Origin: Paucibacter sediminis
GTDB taxonomy: Bacteria > Pseudomonadota > Gammaproteobacteria > Burkholderiales > Burkholderiaceae_C
Length of the DNA: 64,000 nucleotides
Direction of reading: 5' to 3'
Assembly (NCBI RefSeq): GCF_030254645.1
Contig: NZ_CP116346.1
Location: forward strand, 2,088,001 to 2,152,000
Made by a program: the position numbers and the translations under genes. The first letter of the stretch is position 1, and every line of letters begins with the position of its first letter. The notes beneath the pieces were generated by a model. That model worked only from the letters and a program-made list of their open reading frames with translations, did no database searches and was not told the DNA's origin. Of this stretch, positions 16,894 to 26,700 are shown one piece after another.

Positions 16894-17469
16894 ATGGACC
16901 TGATCTGCAAGATCGAAGCGCTGTTCCTGCGCCGCGGAGGGCTTTGCTACAGCGGCGAGCGCCAGGAGCCCGTCAGCGCCCTGGCCCATGGCCTGCAATG
17001 CGCGCAGCTGGCCGAGTGGGCCGATGCCGACCACCATCTGGTGGTGGCCGCGCTGCTGCACGACCTTGGCCAGCTGATGGACGCAGCCCCCGGCGAGGCG
17101 CTGCGGGACGATCAGCATGAGCTGCGCGCCCTACCCCTGCTGGCCACCGGCTTCGGCCCGGCCGTGCTGGAGCCGATACGCCTGCATGTGCAAGCCAAGC
17201 GTTATCTGGTGAGCGTGGATGCGCACTATGCGCAAGACCTGACCCCGGCCTCGCGCCACAGCCTCGGGCTGCAGGGCGGGCCAATGAGCGGCGAGGAGAA
17301 GCTGCTCTTCATGGCCCAGCCGTTTGCGCGCGAGGCCCTGCAGCTGCGGCGCTGGGACGATCTCGCCAAGCATCCCGGCAAGCGCACCCCGCCGCTGGCC
17401 TATTACCTGGGCATGATGCAGGAGCTGCTGCGCGCACAGCGCACAAGTCCGCGCCTTGCGATTGCCTGA
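16894..17469 (+). CDS. HD-domain protein (phosphonate-type HD oxygenase family)
   Basis: Cytoplasmic HD-fold protein (191 aa). The metal motif appears as VVAALLHDLGQLMD with a preceding histidine in ALAHGLQCAQLAEWADADHH and later LHVQAKRYLVSVD, YYLGMM. This arrangement matches the small HD proteins near PhnZ and the HDIG proteins associated with phosphonate breakdown rather than GGDEF-linked HD-GYP proteins. There is no phosphonate gene nearby, so the substrate is unknown. A perfect AAGGAGGT 6 bases before the ATG suggests strong translation. Confidence 0.8.
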   Translation: MDLICKIEALFLRRGGLCYSGERQEPVSALAHGLQCAQLAEWADADHHLVVAALLHDLGQLMDAAPGEALRDDQHELRALPLLATGFGPAVLEPIRLHVQAKRYLVSVDAHYAQDLTPASRHSLGLQGGPMSGEEKLLFMAQPFAREALQLRRWDDLAKHPGKRTPPLAYYLGMMQELLRAQRTSPRLAIA

Positions 17470-17580
17470 GCGCCTGCATCCCTCCAGAGAGGGATAGGCG
17501 CCGGCGGGCCGCGTCGAGATACTGCAACCCAGATCACGCGCTGCCTGGACCTCAGCGTGATGATCGAGGGGAGGAGTGCT

Positions 17581-17622
17581 ATGCCGACCACCAAGTCCCG
17601 CAAGGGCGGCGGTGGTCGGCAT
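17581..17622. repeat. 12-bp perfect inverted repeat upstream of the sensor kinase
   Basis: Arms 17581-17592 and 17611-17622 (ATGCCGACCACC and its complement) with an 18-base spacer. It could be an operator or form an RNA hairpin that begins exactly at the small ORF's start codon. Confidence 0.5.
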
Positions 17623-17673
17623 AGTTATTTCTGCAGTGCCGGCCCTGGGCACCATGCTCCGTTCTTGATATAA
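17581..17673 (+). CDS. Possible 30-aa peptide spanning an inverted repeat
   Basis: ATG preceded by GGGGAGGAG at 5-base spacing, one of the best ribosome binding sites in the window. The frame encodes MPTTKSRKGGGGRHSYF and ends at TAA (17671). It contains a basic Gly-rich run and one Cys. The first 42 bases are an inverted repeat (see separate entry). It lies 111 bases after the HD gene and 51 bases before the kinase gene. It may be a leader peptide or a chance frame. Confidence 0.35.
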   Translation: MPTTKSRKGGGGRHSYFCSAGPGHHAPFLI

Positions 17674-17724
17674 ATCAGCCGAACCCTGCCACTGCGGCGC
17701 AGCGGGGGGCTGCTGGGAGGCGCC

Positions 17725-19542
17725 ATGGCTGTTGAGTCGCGCGAAGGCGAGTTGCATCTCGCCTCGCTGCATGCCTTGTTCGCAAGCGAGCTGCCGGTCG
17801 GGCTGGCGGTGCTTGATGAGGAGCTGCGCTATCGCCACATCAACACCATGCTGGCCGAGGCCAATGGCGTGAGCGTGCAGCAGCATCTGGGCCGCACGGT
17901 GCGCGAGGTGCTGCCCGCGGCGGCGGCCTCGCTGGAGCCGCTGCTGCAGGAGGTGCTGAACACCGGCCAGGCCTTGCGCGACTTCGAGGTCGCGGCCGAG
18001 GTGCCCAGCCTGCCGGGCGAACTCTCAGAGTGGTTGGCCAGCTATCTGCCGATCGCGGATGGCGCGGGCCGCGTCGTCGGCGTGCTGGTGCAGGCCCTGA
18101 ACCGCTCGCTGGAGCGGCGCGCCGAGCGCATCAAGCTGGAAAGCGACCAGCAGCTGCGCCGCGTGCTGGACAGCCTCTTCATGTTCGTGGGCGTGCTGAC
18201 GCCCGATGGCGTGCTGCTGGAGGCGAACCGCGCGCCGCTGGAGGCCGGCGGGGTGACGCTGGAGCAGGTGCGGGGCCTGTATGTGTGGGACACGCCCTGG
18301 TGGAGCGCCGACGCGGCCAACCAGGAATGGCTGCGCGGGGCGGTGGCGCGCGCGGCCCAGGGCGAGACCCTGCGCCGCGACGTGGTGGTGCGCATGGCCG
18401 GCGACACGCGCATGGAGATCGATTTCATGATCGCGCCGCTGCGCGACGACAGCGGCCGCATCACGCATCTGATTCCCTCGGGCATCGACATCTCGGCGCG
18501 GCGCGCCAGCGAGGCCGCGCTGCAGACCAGCGAAGACCGCTTCCGGCGCGTCTTCGAGGGCGCCACCGTGGGCATGGGCCTGGTGGACCAGCGCGGCGTG
18601 ATCCAGCTCGCCAACGAGAGCATGGCCCAGCTGTTCGGCTACGCGCGCGCCGAGCTGGTGGGCATGGAGGTGCACCAGCTGGTGCCGCAGCGCCAGCGCG
18701 AGCAGCATGTCTCCCACCTCAAGCAATACATGCGCGAGCCGGCGCTGCGCTACATGGCCAAGCGCCAGGAGCTCTATGCGCTGCGCCGCGATGGCAGCGA
18801 GTTCGCGGTGGAGATCGGCCTCAACCCGCTGCCCGAGAGCGCCGGCCAGCAGGTGCTGGCCACCATCAGCGATGTCACCGAGCGCCGCGCCGCCCAGGCC
18901 CAGATCGAGCGCGCGCTGGTCGAGAAGACGGTGCTGCTCAACGAGGTGCATCACCGCGTCAAGAACAATCTCCAGGTCATCACCAGCCTGCTCAATCTGC
19001 AGGGCCGCAATGCCGAGCCGGCGGTGCAGCAGGCGCTGCGCGACAGCCAGAGCCGCGTGCGCTCGATGGCGCTGATGCACCAGATGCTGTTCGAGCGTGG
19101 CGACCTCAGCGCGCTCGAGCTGGGCCCCTATCTGCAGCGCCTGTGCGGGCTGCTGCGCTCCACCTATCTGGGCGAGAGCAACAGCATCGCGCTGCTGGTG
19201 GACGTGCCCGAACAGGGCCTGCGCATCGACCCGCAGCGCGCCATTCCCTGCGGCCTGCTGGTCACCGAGCTGGTCACCAATGCCTTCAAGCATGCCTTCC
19301 CGGGCGGGCGGACCGGACGGGTGCACGTCAGCCTGCAGCGCCTGGCCGGCGAACGCGCCCTGCTGGAGGTGCATGATGACGGCATCGGCCTGCCGCCCGA
19401 GCAGACGCCCGGCCAGGGTCGCAGCCTGGGCCTGCAGCTGCTGCCCCTGCTGGCCGAGCAATGCCGTGCCACGCTGGAAATCGAACGGGCCGCCGGCACG
19501 CGGGCCCGGCTGTTCGTCGACATGGAAGGAACCGCGCCATGA
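17725..19542 (+). CDS. PAS-domain sensor histidine kinase, HisKA_2 type
   Basis: Soluble kinase (605 aa) with three PAS-like domains and no membrane helix. PAS1 is at about 10-130 (GLAVLDEELRYRHIN), PAS2 at about 145-265 and PAS3 at about 270-385 (FEGATVGMGLVDQRGVIQLA; a PAC end in ISDVTERRAAQAQ). The HisKA_2 domain follows with LLNEVHHRVKNNLQVITSLL (His about 409) and a HATPase_c with TELVTNAFKHAFP and DDGIGLPP. The VKNNLQ form is that of kinases which phosphorylate stand-alone receivers. Its stop overlaps the start of the REC-GGDEF-EAL gene (ATGA), so that protein is the obvious partner. Confidence 0.93.
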   Translation: MAVESREGELHLASLHALFASELPVGLAVLDEELRYRHINTMLAEANGVSVQQHLGRTVREVLPAAAASLEPLLQEVLNTGQALRDFEVAAEVPSLPGELSEWLASYLPIADGAGRVVGVLVQALNRSLERRAERIKLESDQQLRRVLDSLFMFVGVLTPDGVLLEANRAPLEAGGVTLEQVRGLYVWDTPWWSADAANQEWLRGAVARAAQGETLRRDVVVRMAGDTRMEIDFMIAPLRDDSGRITHLIPSGIDISARRASEAALQTSEDRFRRVFEGATVGMGLVDQRGVIQLANESMAQLFGYARAELVGMEVHQLVPQRQREQHVSHLKQYMREPALRYMAKRQELYALRRDGSEFAVEIGLNPLPESAGQQVLATISDVTERRAAQAQIERALVEKTVLLNEVHHRVKNNLQVITSLLNLQGRNAEPAVQQALRDSQSRVRSMALMHQMLFERGDLSALELGPYLQRLCGLLRSTYLGESNSIALLVDVPEQGLRIDPQRAIPCGLLVTELVTNAFKHAFPGGRTGRVHVSLQRLAGERALLEVHDDGIGLPPEQTPGQGRSLGLQLLPLLAEQCRATLEIERAAGTRARLFVDMEGTAP

Positions 19543-21911
19543 TGGCCTCGCTGGATCGACCCTTGCGCGTGCAGATCGTCGAGGACGAGCGCATCGTCGC
19601 CTTCGACCTGCGCAGCGGCCTGGAGCAACTCGGGCACGAGGTGGTGGGCATTGCCTCCAGCGAGCAGGAGGCGCTGCGCCTGGCGCTGCGCGAGACCCCC
19701 GACCTGGTGCTGATGGACATCCACCTCGACCAGGGCAGCGACGGTGTGGCCGCCGCCTGCGAGCTGCGCGAGCAGCTCGCCATCCCGGTGATCTTTCTCA
19801 CCGCCTATGGCGAGACCGAGACGCTGCGGCGCGCGGCGCAGGCCGCGCCCTACGGCTATCTGCTCAAGCCCTTCGAGCTGCGCGAGCTCAACGCCACCCT
19901 GCACATGGCGATGGCGCGGCGCAGCGAGGAGCGCAAGACCGAGGCGGCCGAACGCCGCCTGCTGCTGGCGCTCGAGTCCGCCCAGCTGGCGGTGCTGGAG
20001 TCGCAGGGCGGCCAGCTGCGCTGGGGCGGCCACCAGCTGGGCCAGGAATTCCGTGCGCTCACCCAGGCCGCCAGCATGGTGGAGCTGCAGCAGCATCTGG
20101 AGCCGCCGGCGCAGCGCGCGCTGCAGGCCCTGCTGGAGCATGGCATCCCGCTCGACCTGACCTGCCGCTGGCTGGCCCCCGGCGGCGCGGCGCGCTGGCT
20201 GGAGATCCATGCGCGGCGCTTCGAGCATGAGCAGCTGGTGATGGGCATGGTGCGCGACGTCACCGCGCGCGTCGAGGGCGAGACGCGCCTGCGCCAGGCG
20301 GTGGCGGCCTTCGACGCCACCGACGAGGCCATCATGTTCCTCGACGCCCAGCACCGCGTGCTGAGCTGCAACCCCGCCTTCACCGCGCTGACCGGCTGGC
20401 CCGAGAGCCAGGTGCTGGGGCTGCGGCCGGCCGAGTTCCTCTACGCGCGCCGCCATGGCGACCATCCCGATCGCAAGGAAGAGGCGCCGCGCCATGGCGA
20501 GGTCAGCTGCATGCGCCGCGATGGCAGCACCTTCCCGGCGCTCGAGCATCTCAGCGCCGTGCTCGACGAGCAGGGGCTGCCGGGCCACCATGTGCTGAGC
20601 TTCTCGGACATCTCCGAGATCCGCAACGCCCAGCACAAGCTGCAGCACCTGGCCCTGCACGACACGCTCACCGGCCTGGGCAACCGCGTCGCCATGCAGG
20701 ACGTGCTGGATGCCCCGGGCCTGCGCAGCCTGGGCCTGCTGTTCATCGATCTGGACGGCTTCAAGTTCATCAACGACAGCCTCGGCCACGACTGTGGCGA
20801 CGAGCTGCTCAAGGTGCTGGCGGTGCGCTTGATCTCGATCCTGCGCAGCGACGATGTGGCGGTGCGCCTGGGCGGCGATGAATTCGTGGTGCTGATGCGC
20901 CACCCACGCAGCGCCCACGATGCGCTGCAGCTGGCCGAGAAGCTGCTGCAGGCGCTGGCGCAGCCGGTGCCGCTGGCGGCGCAGCCGGTGGCGGTGACCG
21001 CCAGCATCGGCGTGGCGCTCTTCCCCGAGCAGGTGGACAGCCCGCAAAGCCTGCTGCGCGCCGCCGACGCCGCCATGTACGAGGCCAAGGCGCGCGGCCG
21101 CAACCGCGTGGCCCTGTATGCCCAGGCCCATGCCGATGGCGCGAGCGAACAGCTGCGCATCGAGCAGGGCCTGCGCCTGGCCATGCAGGCCGGCCAGCTG
21201 AGCCTGCATTGGCAGCCCATGCTGGAGATGGGCAGCGGCCGCATCCTCGGTGCCGAGGCCTTGCTGCGCTGGCAGCATCCGCAGCTGGGCCAGGTGGCGC
21301 CGCAGCGCTTCATCCCGGTGGCCGAGGCCAACGGCATGATCTGCGCCATCGGTGCCTGGGTGATGGAGCAGGCCTGCGCCCAGGCCGCGGCCTGGCGTGC
21401 CCAGGGCCTGGGCCTGGTGCGCGTGGCGGTGAACGTCTCGGTGCGCCAGTTCGAGCAGGACGATGTGCTGGGCCTGGTGCGCCATTGCCTGCAGCGCCAT
21501 GCGCTGCCGGCGCAATGCCTGGAGCTGGAGCTGACCGAATCGCTGTTTGCCCAGTCCGCCACCCTGCGCGGCAGCCTGCAGGCGCTGCGCGATCTGGGCG
21601 TGCGGCTGGCGCTGGACGATTTCGGCACCGGCTTCTCCTCGCTGGGCCAGATCGTCAGCCTGCCGATCGACCGCATCAAGATCGACCGCAGCTTCGTCAT
21701 CGAGCTGGTGGACTCGCACCACAGCCGCGCCGTCGTCAAGTCCATCATCATGCTGGCCCAGACGCTGGGGATGGAGATCACGGTGGAGGGGGTGGAGACG
21801 TTGGAGCAGCACGACGTGCTGCTCGCGCTGGGCGCCGTCGAGGCCCAGGGCTGGCTCTACCACCGCGCCATGCCGGCCGAGGAACTGCTGCGTTTGTTGC
21901 GCGCGCATTGA
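19539..21911 (+). CDS. Response regulator with PAS, GGDEF and EAL domains (c-di-GMP enzyme)
   Basis: Cytoplasmic 790-aa protein. Receiver domain (1-125) with Asp about 60 in LVLMDIHLDQGS and FLTAYGE, LLKPFE; one or two PAS-like domains (about 150-370); GGDEF domain with intact RLGGDEFVVL (about 445), hence likely diguanylate cyclase; EAL domain with intact AEALLRWQHP (Glu about 573), ELTESLF and LDDFGTGFSSLGQ, hence likely c-di-GMP phosphodiesterase. Both active sites look complete, so output probably depends on receiver phosphorylation. Starts by ATGA overlap with the HisKA_2 kinase gene. The frame is open further upstream, but MMASLDRPLRVQIVEDE is the natural start. Confidence 0.94.
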   Translation: MMASLDRPLRVQIVEDERIVAFDLRSGLEQLGHEVVGIASSEQEALRLALRETPDLVLMDIHLDQGSDGVAAACELREQLAIPVIFLTAYGETETLRRAAQAAPYGYLLKPFELRELNATLHMAMARRSEERKTEAAERRLLLALESAQLAVLESQGGQLRWGGHQLGQEFRALTQAASMVELQQHLEPPAQRALQALLEHGIPLDLTCRWLAPGGAARWLEIHARRFEHEQLVMGMVRDVTARVEGETRLRQAVAAFDATDEAIMFLDAQHRVLSCNPAFTALTGWPESQVLGLRPAEFLYARRHGDHPDRKEEAPRHGEVSCMRRDGSTFPALEHLSAVLDEQGLPGHHVLSFSDISEIRNAQHKLQHLALHDTLTGLGNRVAMQDVLDAPGLRSLGLLFIDLDGFKFINDSLGHDCGDELLKVLAVRLISILRSDDVAVRLGGDEFVVLMRHPRSAHDALQLAEKLLQALAQPVPLAAQPVAVTASIGVALFPEQVDSPQSLLRAADAAMYEAKARGRNRVALYAQAHADGASEQLRIEQGLRLAMQAGQLSLHWQPMLEMGSGRILGAEALLRWQHPQLGQVAPQRFIPVAEANGMICAIGAWVMEQACAQAAAWRAQGLGLVRVAVNVSVRQFEQDDVLGLVRHCLQRHALPAQCLELELTESLFAQSATLRGSLQALRDLGVRLALDDFGTGFSSLGQIVSLPIDRIKIDRSFVIELVDSHHSRAVVKSIIMLAQTLGMEITVEGVETLEQHDVLLALGAVEAQGWLYHRAMPAEELLRLLRAH

Positions 21912-21975
21912 GATTGAAGCGGGCTTTATTGGGCTCTGCCGGGCTATATTGCCCCCTGCCTCGACCACTCACTCT

Positions 21976-23739
21976 ATGGCGCGCGAACTGACCCCCGAAG
22001 ACCACAGCGTCAAGCTCGAACTCCTGCAATTGCTGGCCCGGCAGGGGCGGCGCATGCCCTACCCGGTGGGCCTCAGCGCGGTGGTGATCGCGGCCATGGC
22101 CGCGCCGCGCCTGCCGCTGTGGGTGACGGTGGGCTGGGTGGCCCTGGTGTTTGCGGTGCTGGCACTGCGCTGGGCGCTGCTGGGGCGCCTGCCCGCCATG
22201 CAGCAGGTGGCGGTGGACAAGCGCCTGCAATGGGCGGTGGGGCTGAGCCTGCTGAACGGCCTGGTGTTCACGCTCTCGCTCGCCTTCGCGCCCTATATGA
22301 GCGATTACCAGCGCATGGTGCAGACCCTGCTGCTGCTGGGCCTGTGCGCCGGCGCGGTGGCCTCCACCGCGGGCAATGCGCCGGTGTTCCGTGCCTTCCT
22401 GGTGCCGCTCACCCTGGCCAACAGCCTGGCCTGGCTGGTGGGCGGCGCGCATGGCCTGGGCTGGGAGGACTGGGCGCTGAGCCTGCTGATCCTGGGCTTC
22501 GGCCTGATCCTGGCGGGGCTGGCGCGCGACACCTACCGCGTCTTCGTCGAATCGGTGCTGATACGCCAGCAGCAGGTCAAGAGCAACCAGCAGCTGCGCC
22601 TGGCGCTCTCGCAGGCGGAGCAGGCCATGCTGGCGAAGACGCGCTTCCTGGCCTCGGCCAGCCACGATCTGCGCCAGCCCATGCACACGCTCTCGCTGTT
22701 CGGCGCGGCGCTGGAGATGCGCCAGCTCGACAAGCCCACCGCCGAGATCGCCGTCAACATGAATCTGGCGCTGCGCTCGCTTTCCAGCCAGATGGATGCG
22801 CTGCTGGACATCTCCAAGCTCGACGCCCAGGTGGTGCCGGTGCACAACCAGGCGATTGCGCTCAGCCCCTGGCTGACCCGGCTCTACCAGGAGTTCCTGC
22901 CGATGGCGCAGCGCAAGCATCTGCGCCTGACCCTGCTGTGCCAGCCCGCTGCCTGGGTGGAGAGCGACCCGGTGCTGCTCGAGCGCGTGGTGCGCAACCT
23001 GCTCGACAACGCCATCAAGTACACCCAGGCCGGCGAGGTCGTGATCGAGGTCACCGAGGGCGACGAGGTCTGGATCATCGAGGTGCGCGACACCGGCGCC
23101 GGCATTGCCGAGCATGAGCAGGCGCGCGTGTTCGAGGAGTTCTACCAGATCGGCAACCCCGAGCGCGACCGCAACAAGGGCCTGGGCCTGGGCCTGTCCA
23201 TCGTCAGCCGCCTGGTCGATCTGCTGGACCTGCACCTGGAACTGCGCTCGGTGCAGGGCCTGGGCAGCTCCTTCAAGCTCAGCATCGCCGCCACCGAGGC
23301 CGGCAGCGCCGTCAGCGCGCCCAGCAGCGGCATGCCCGAGCTGAGCCTGCCGCCGCTGCGCGTGCTGGTGATTGACGATGAGGAGCCGGTGCGCCTGGCC
23401 ATGCAGGCGCTGCTGAGCGCGCATGGCTGCGAGGTGGTGGGTGCCAGCGGCACGCGCGAGGGCCTGCTCAAGAGCATGGCGGCGCGCCCCGACATCGCCC
23501 TGGTGGACTACCGCCTGCGCGCCGGCGAGGATGGCATCGCCGCGGTGCGCTCGCTGCGCAGCGCCGTGCCCGAGCTGCCGGCGGTGCTGATCAGCGGCGA
23601 CACCGCGCCCGAGCGCCTGCGCGAGGCCCATGCGGCCGGCCTGATCCTGCTGCACAAGCCGGTCTCGCAGGAGCAGCTGGTTGCGGCCATGCATGCGGCG
23701 CTGACGGCCGCCTACCCGCATGACGGCCCCGGCATCTGA
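21976..23739 (+). CDS. Membrane hybrid sensor histidine kinase/response regulator
   Basis: Inner-membrane hybrid kinase (587 aa). About six N-terminal helices (residues 35-195) form an unnamed membrane sensor. A coiled-coil linker leads to a HisKA domain with FLASASHDLRQPMHTLSLF (His about 230), HATPase_c with VVRNLLDNAIKYTQ, VRDTGAGI and GLGLGLSIVSRLV, and a C-terminal receiver with Asp about 511 in ALVDYRLRAGEDG and LLHKPVS. HDLRQP is the H-box form of the kinase group often linked to haem or quinone sensing. The 730-codon open frame includes spurious upstream sequence; MARELTPEDH at 21976 is the first sensible start. Its end overlaps the next gene by 20 bases. Confidence 0.92.
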   Translation: MARELTPEDHSVKLELLQLLARQGRRMPYPVGLSAVVIAAMAAPRLPLWVTVGWVALVFAVLALRWALLGRLPAMQQVAVDKRLQWAVGLSLLNGLVFTLSLAFAPYMSDYQRMVQTLLLLGLCAGAVASTAGNAPVFRAFLVPLTLANSLAWLVGGAHGLGWEDWALSLLILGFGLILAGLARDTYRVFVESVLIRQQQVKSNQQLRLALSQAEQAMLAKTRFLASASHDLRQPMHTLSLFGAALEMRQLDKPTAEIAVNMNLALRSLSSQMDALLDISKLDAQVVPVHNQAIALSPWLTRLYQEFLPMAQRKHLRLTLLCQPAAWVESDPVLLERVVRNLLDNAIKYTQAGEVVIEVTEGDEVWIIEVRDTGAGIAEHEQARVFEEFYQIGNPERDRNKGLGLGLSIVSRLVDLLDLHLELRSVQGLGSSFKLSIAATEAGSAVSAPSSGMPELSLPPLRVLVIDDEEPVRLAMQALLSAHGCEVVGASGTREGLLKSMAARPDIALVDYRLRAGEDGIAAVRSLRSAVPELPAVLISGDTAPERLREAHAAGLILLHKPVSQEQLVAAMHAALTAAYPHDGPGI

Positions 23740-26700
23740 GGCCCACCAAGCGCAACGCTGGCTCTCGCAGGGCCTGGAGCGCCTGTGGTGGGAGCTCGTG
23801 CAGGCCGAGCGCGCGGGGGTGCGGCCGGCGTTCGACTTCGACCTGCTGATCGTCGGCAGCGGCTATGGCGCGGCGGTCGCCGCGGCCGAGCTGGCCGGCA
23901 GCGTGGACGCCGAGGGCCGGCCGCAGCGCATCGCCCTGCTGGAGCGCGGGCGCGAATACCTGCCCGGCGCCTTCCCGGCGCGCCTGGCCGATCTGCCCGG
24001 CGCGGTGCGCTTCGCCAGCGCCGAGGCCCAGGCACCCAAGGGCCGGCGCGAGGGGCTGTTCGACATCCGCCTCGGCCCCGACATGACGGTGGTGCTGGCC
24101 AACGGCCTGGGCGGCGGCTCGCTCATCAATGCCGGCGTGATGGAGCCGGCCGCGCCGGCGGTGTTCGCGCAAGCGCCCTGGCCCGCCGCGCTGCGCGAGG
24201 AGCCGGCGCCGCTGCAGGTCTGGTACGAGCGCGCGCATGCACGCCTGGGCAGCCAGGCCAACACCATTGCGCGCTTGCAGGGCCACCAGCCGCGCCGCCT
24301 GCAGTGGTTGCAGGGCCTGGCGTGCGCGGATGTGCCGAACGCCCAGGCGCGCGCGGCGCGCATCACCGTGGCCCTGGCCGAGCACCCCAAGAGCGCCGCC
24401 GGCCTGGCGCTGGAACGCTGCATCGCCTGCGGCGACTGCGCCACCGGTTGCAACACCGGCGCCAAGGAATCGCTCGACACCAATCTGCTGGTTCAGGCCG
24501 CGCAAGCGGGCCTGCAGATCTATACCGGCGCCACCGTGGAACTGCTGCTGCCCGCGGCGGGTGGCGGCTGGGAGCTGCAGCTGCAGCACACCGACGAGCT
24601 GCTGCGCGCGCGCGAGCCGGCGCCGCTGCGCCTGCGCGCGCACCGCGTCATCCTCGCCGCCGGCAGCCTCGGTTCCACCGAGATCCTCATGCGCTCGCGC
24701 GCCGCCGGCCTGGCGCTGTCGGCCTGCCTGGGTCAGCGCTTCTCGGGCAATGGCGATGTGCTGGCGGCGGCGGTGGATGCGGCGCAGGAGCTGCATGGCA
24801 TCGCCGACGAAGACCTGGCGCCAGCCGAACGCGGCGTCGGCCCCACCATCACCGGCCTGCTCGACAGCGGCGAGGGCTTCGTGGTCGAGGACCTGGCCAT
24901 CCCCGGCGCCCTGCGCTGGGTCTGGGAGGAAAGCTTTGCGCTCGCGCGCACGCTCGACGACCTGGCGCGCGGCGACGAGGGCCGGCATGCCGGCGGGCGC
25001 GAGCCCTTCGACGACCCCTTCGCCATCCGCCCCGCGCGCAGCCTGCGCAGCGTGGCGCTGGCCATCATGGGCCTGGACGCGGCCGCCGGCGAGCTGCGCC
25101 TGCCGCCATCCAAGGTCGGCGCGGCCCAGGAGAGTGGCGTGCTGAGCGTGCACTGGCCGACGCTCAAGGACGACGGCCAGGTGGATGCGCGCCACCGCTG
25201 GCTGGCCGAGCGCCTGGCCACGCAGGGCGCGCGCCTGCTCGCCAACCCGGCCTGGCGGCTGCTGCCGGCGGAGCTGGAGTTCATGCTCGGCAGCACGCGC
25301 GGGCCCATGCTCACGGTGCATCCGCTGGGCGGCTGCGGCATGGCCGACGCGGCGGATGGCGGCGTGGTCAACCAATGGGGTCAGGTCTTTACCGGCAAGA
25401 ACGGTCACGCCAGCAGCGAGGTCTACGCCGACCTGGCGGTGCTGGACGGCGCCATCATGCCCACCGCCCTGGGCATCAACCCGGCGCTCACCATCACCGC
25501 GCTGGCGCTGCGCGCCGTGGCCGCGCCGACCGGGCTCAGGCATCAATGGGGGCTGCAGGCGCCGGCCGTGCCCTTACAGGTGCAGGGACCACGGCCGCGT
25601 TACCGTGCGCCCGCGCACCAGCCCGGCCTGCCCACGCTGGCCGAGTTCCGCGAGCGCATGGCCGGCTTTGTGCGCCTGCCCGGCGCGCCCGGCGGCGAGG
25701 TCAAGTACCTGGAGCTGAGCTTTGTGTACGGCGAGCTGCCGCTGCGCCAGTTGCTGCAGCCGGGCCCCGAGCGCGCCTTGCGCATCGACGCCGAGCAGGG
25801 CCGCGGCATGCTGCGCCTGTTCGATACCGAGCCCGACCCCGATGCGCCCGGCCGCTACATGGTGGTGGCGCGCGAGCGTCGCCCCGGCGAGGGCAAGCTC
25901 TGGATGCATGCCGAGCGCCGCGACGAGGACGCGCGCTGGTGCGCGCCGCTCGCCAGCGCCGAGCTGGCGGTGTTCCATCGCGCACCCAGCGGGCCGCTGC
26001 GGCGGCGCCTGCGCGGCCTGGCCGCGTGGTTCATGAACCGTGGCTGGCGCGACATGGTGTTCGCGCTGCAGGACCAACTCGCCGGCCGCGTTCCAGCCCA
26101 GCCGGGCCAGGGCCGAAGCCATGGATTTTTGGCTAGGCTGCTGGCGCAGGCCCGCAACGCCTGGCACCTGGCCAGCCACGCGGGCGAGCGCCGCCTGATG
26201 GACTACCGCCTCACCGTGGGCCACCCCGCGCCCGAGGCCGGCCGCCTGCCGATCTGGGCCATCGGCCTGGTGGGGCTGGAGCTGCGCGGCAGCAAGCGCA
26301 TCGGCTACAGCCGGCGCGGCAACCCCTGGATGCAGCTGAGCCGGCTCTATCTGGAACCGGGGTCGCCCTTCGAGCCGCTGGCCGGGCAGCGCGAGGCCAT
26401 GCTGGAGCTGGACCTCTACTACCTGGCGCGCCAGCGCGTGCCGCTGTTGCGCCTGACCCAGGCGCAGGACCTGCCCAGCGCGATCCGCGACGTGGGTGCG
26501 CTGATGGCCTATGCCGCGCGCATGCTGATCGGCCTGCATGTCTGGAGCATGCGCAAGCCCGACCCCGCGCCCGAGCGCGAGATCCGCCGCCTGCCGCACG
26601 CGGTGCCGGACCTGCCCGCGCCCGAGATCGTCGAGCTGCCCACCGGGCGCTGGGGCGAGGCCGGGGCGCAGCGCCGCCCGGTGGGCCGCGCGCCCAGTGC

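Noticed and set aside
19164-21968. 934-codon minus-strand open frame
   Set aside because: Antisense of the REC-PAS-GGDEF-EAL gene; product is Gln/His/Leu/Arg-rich without domains.
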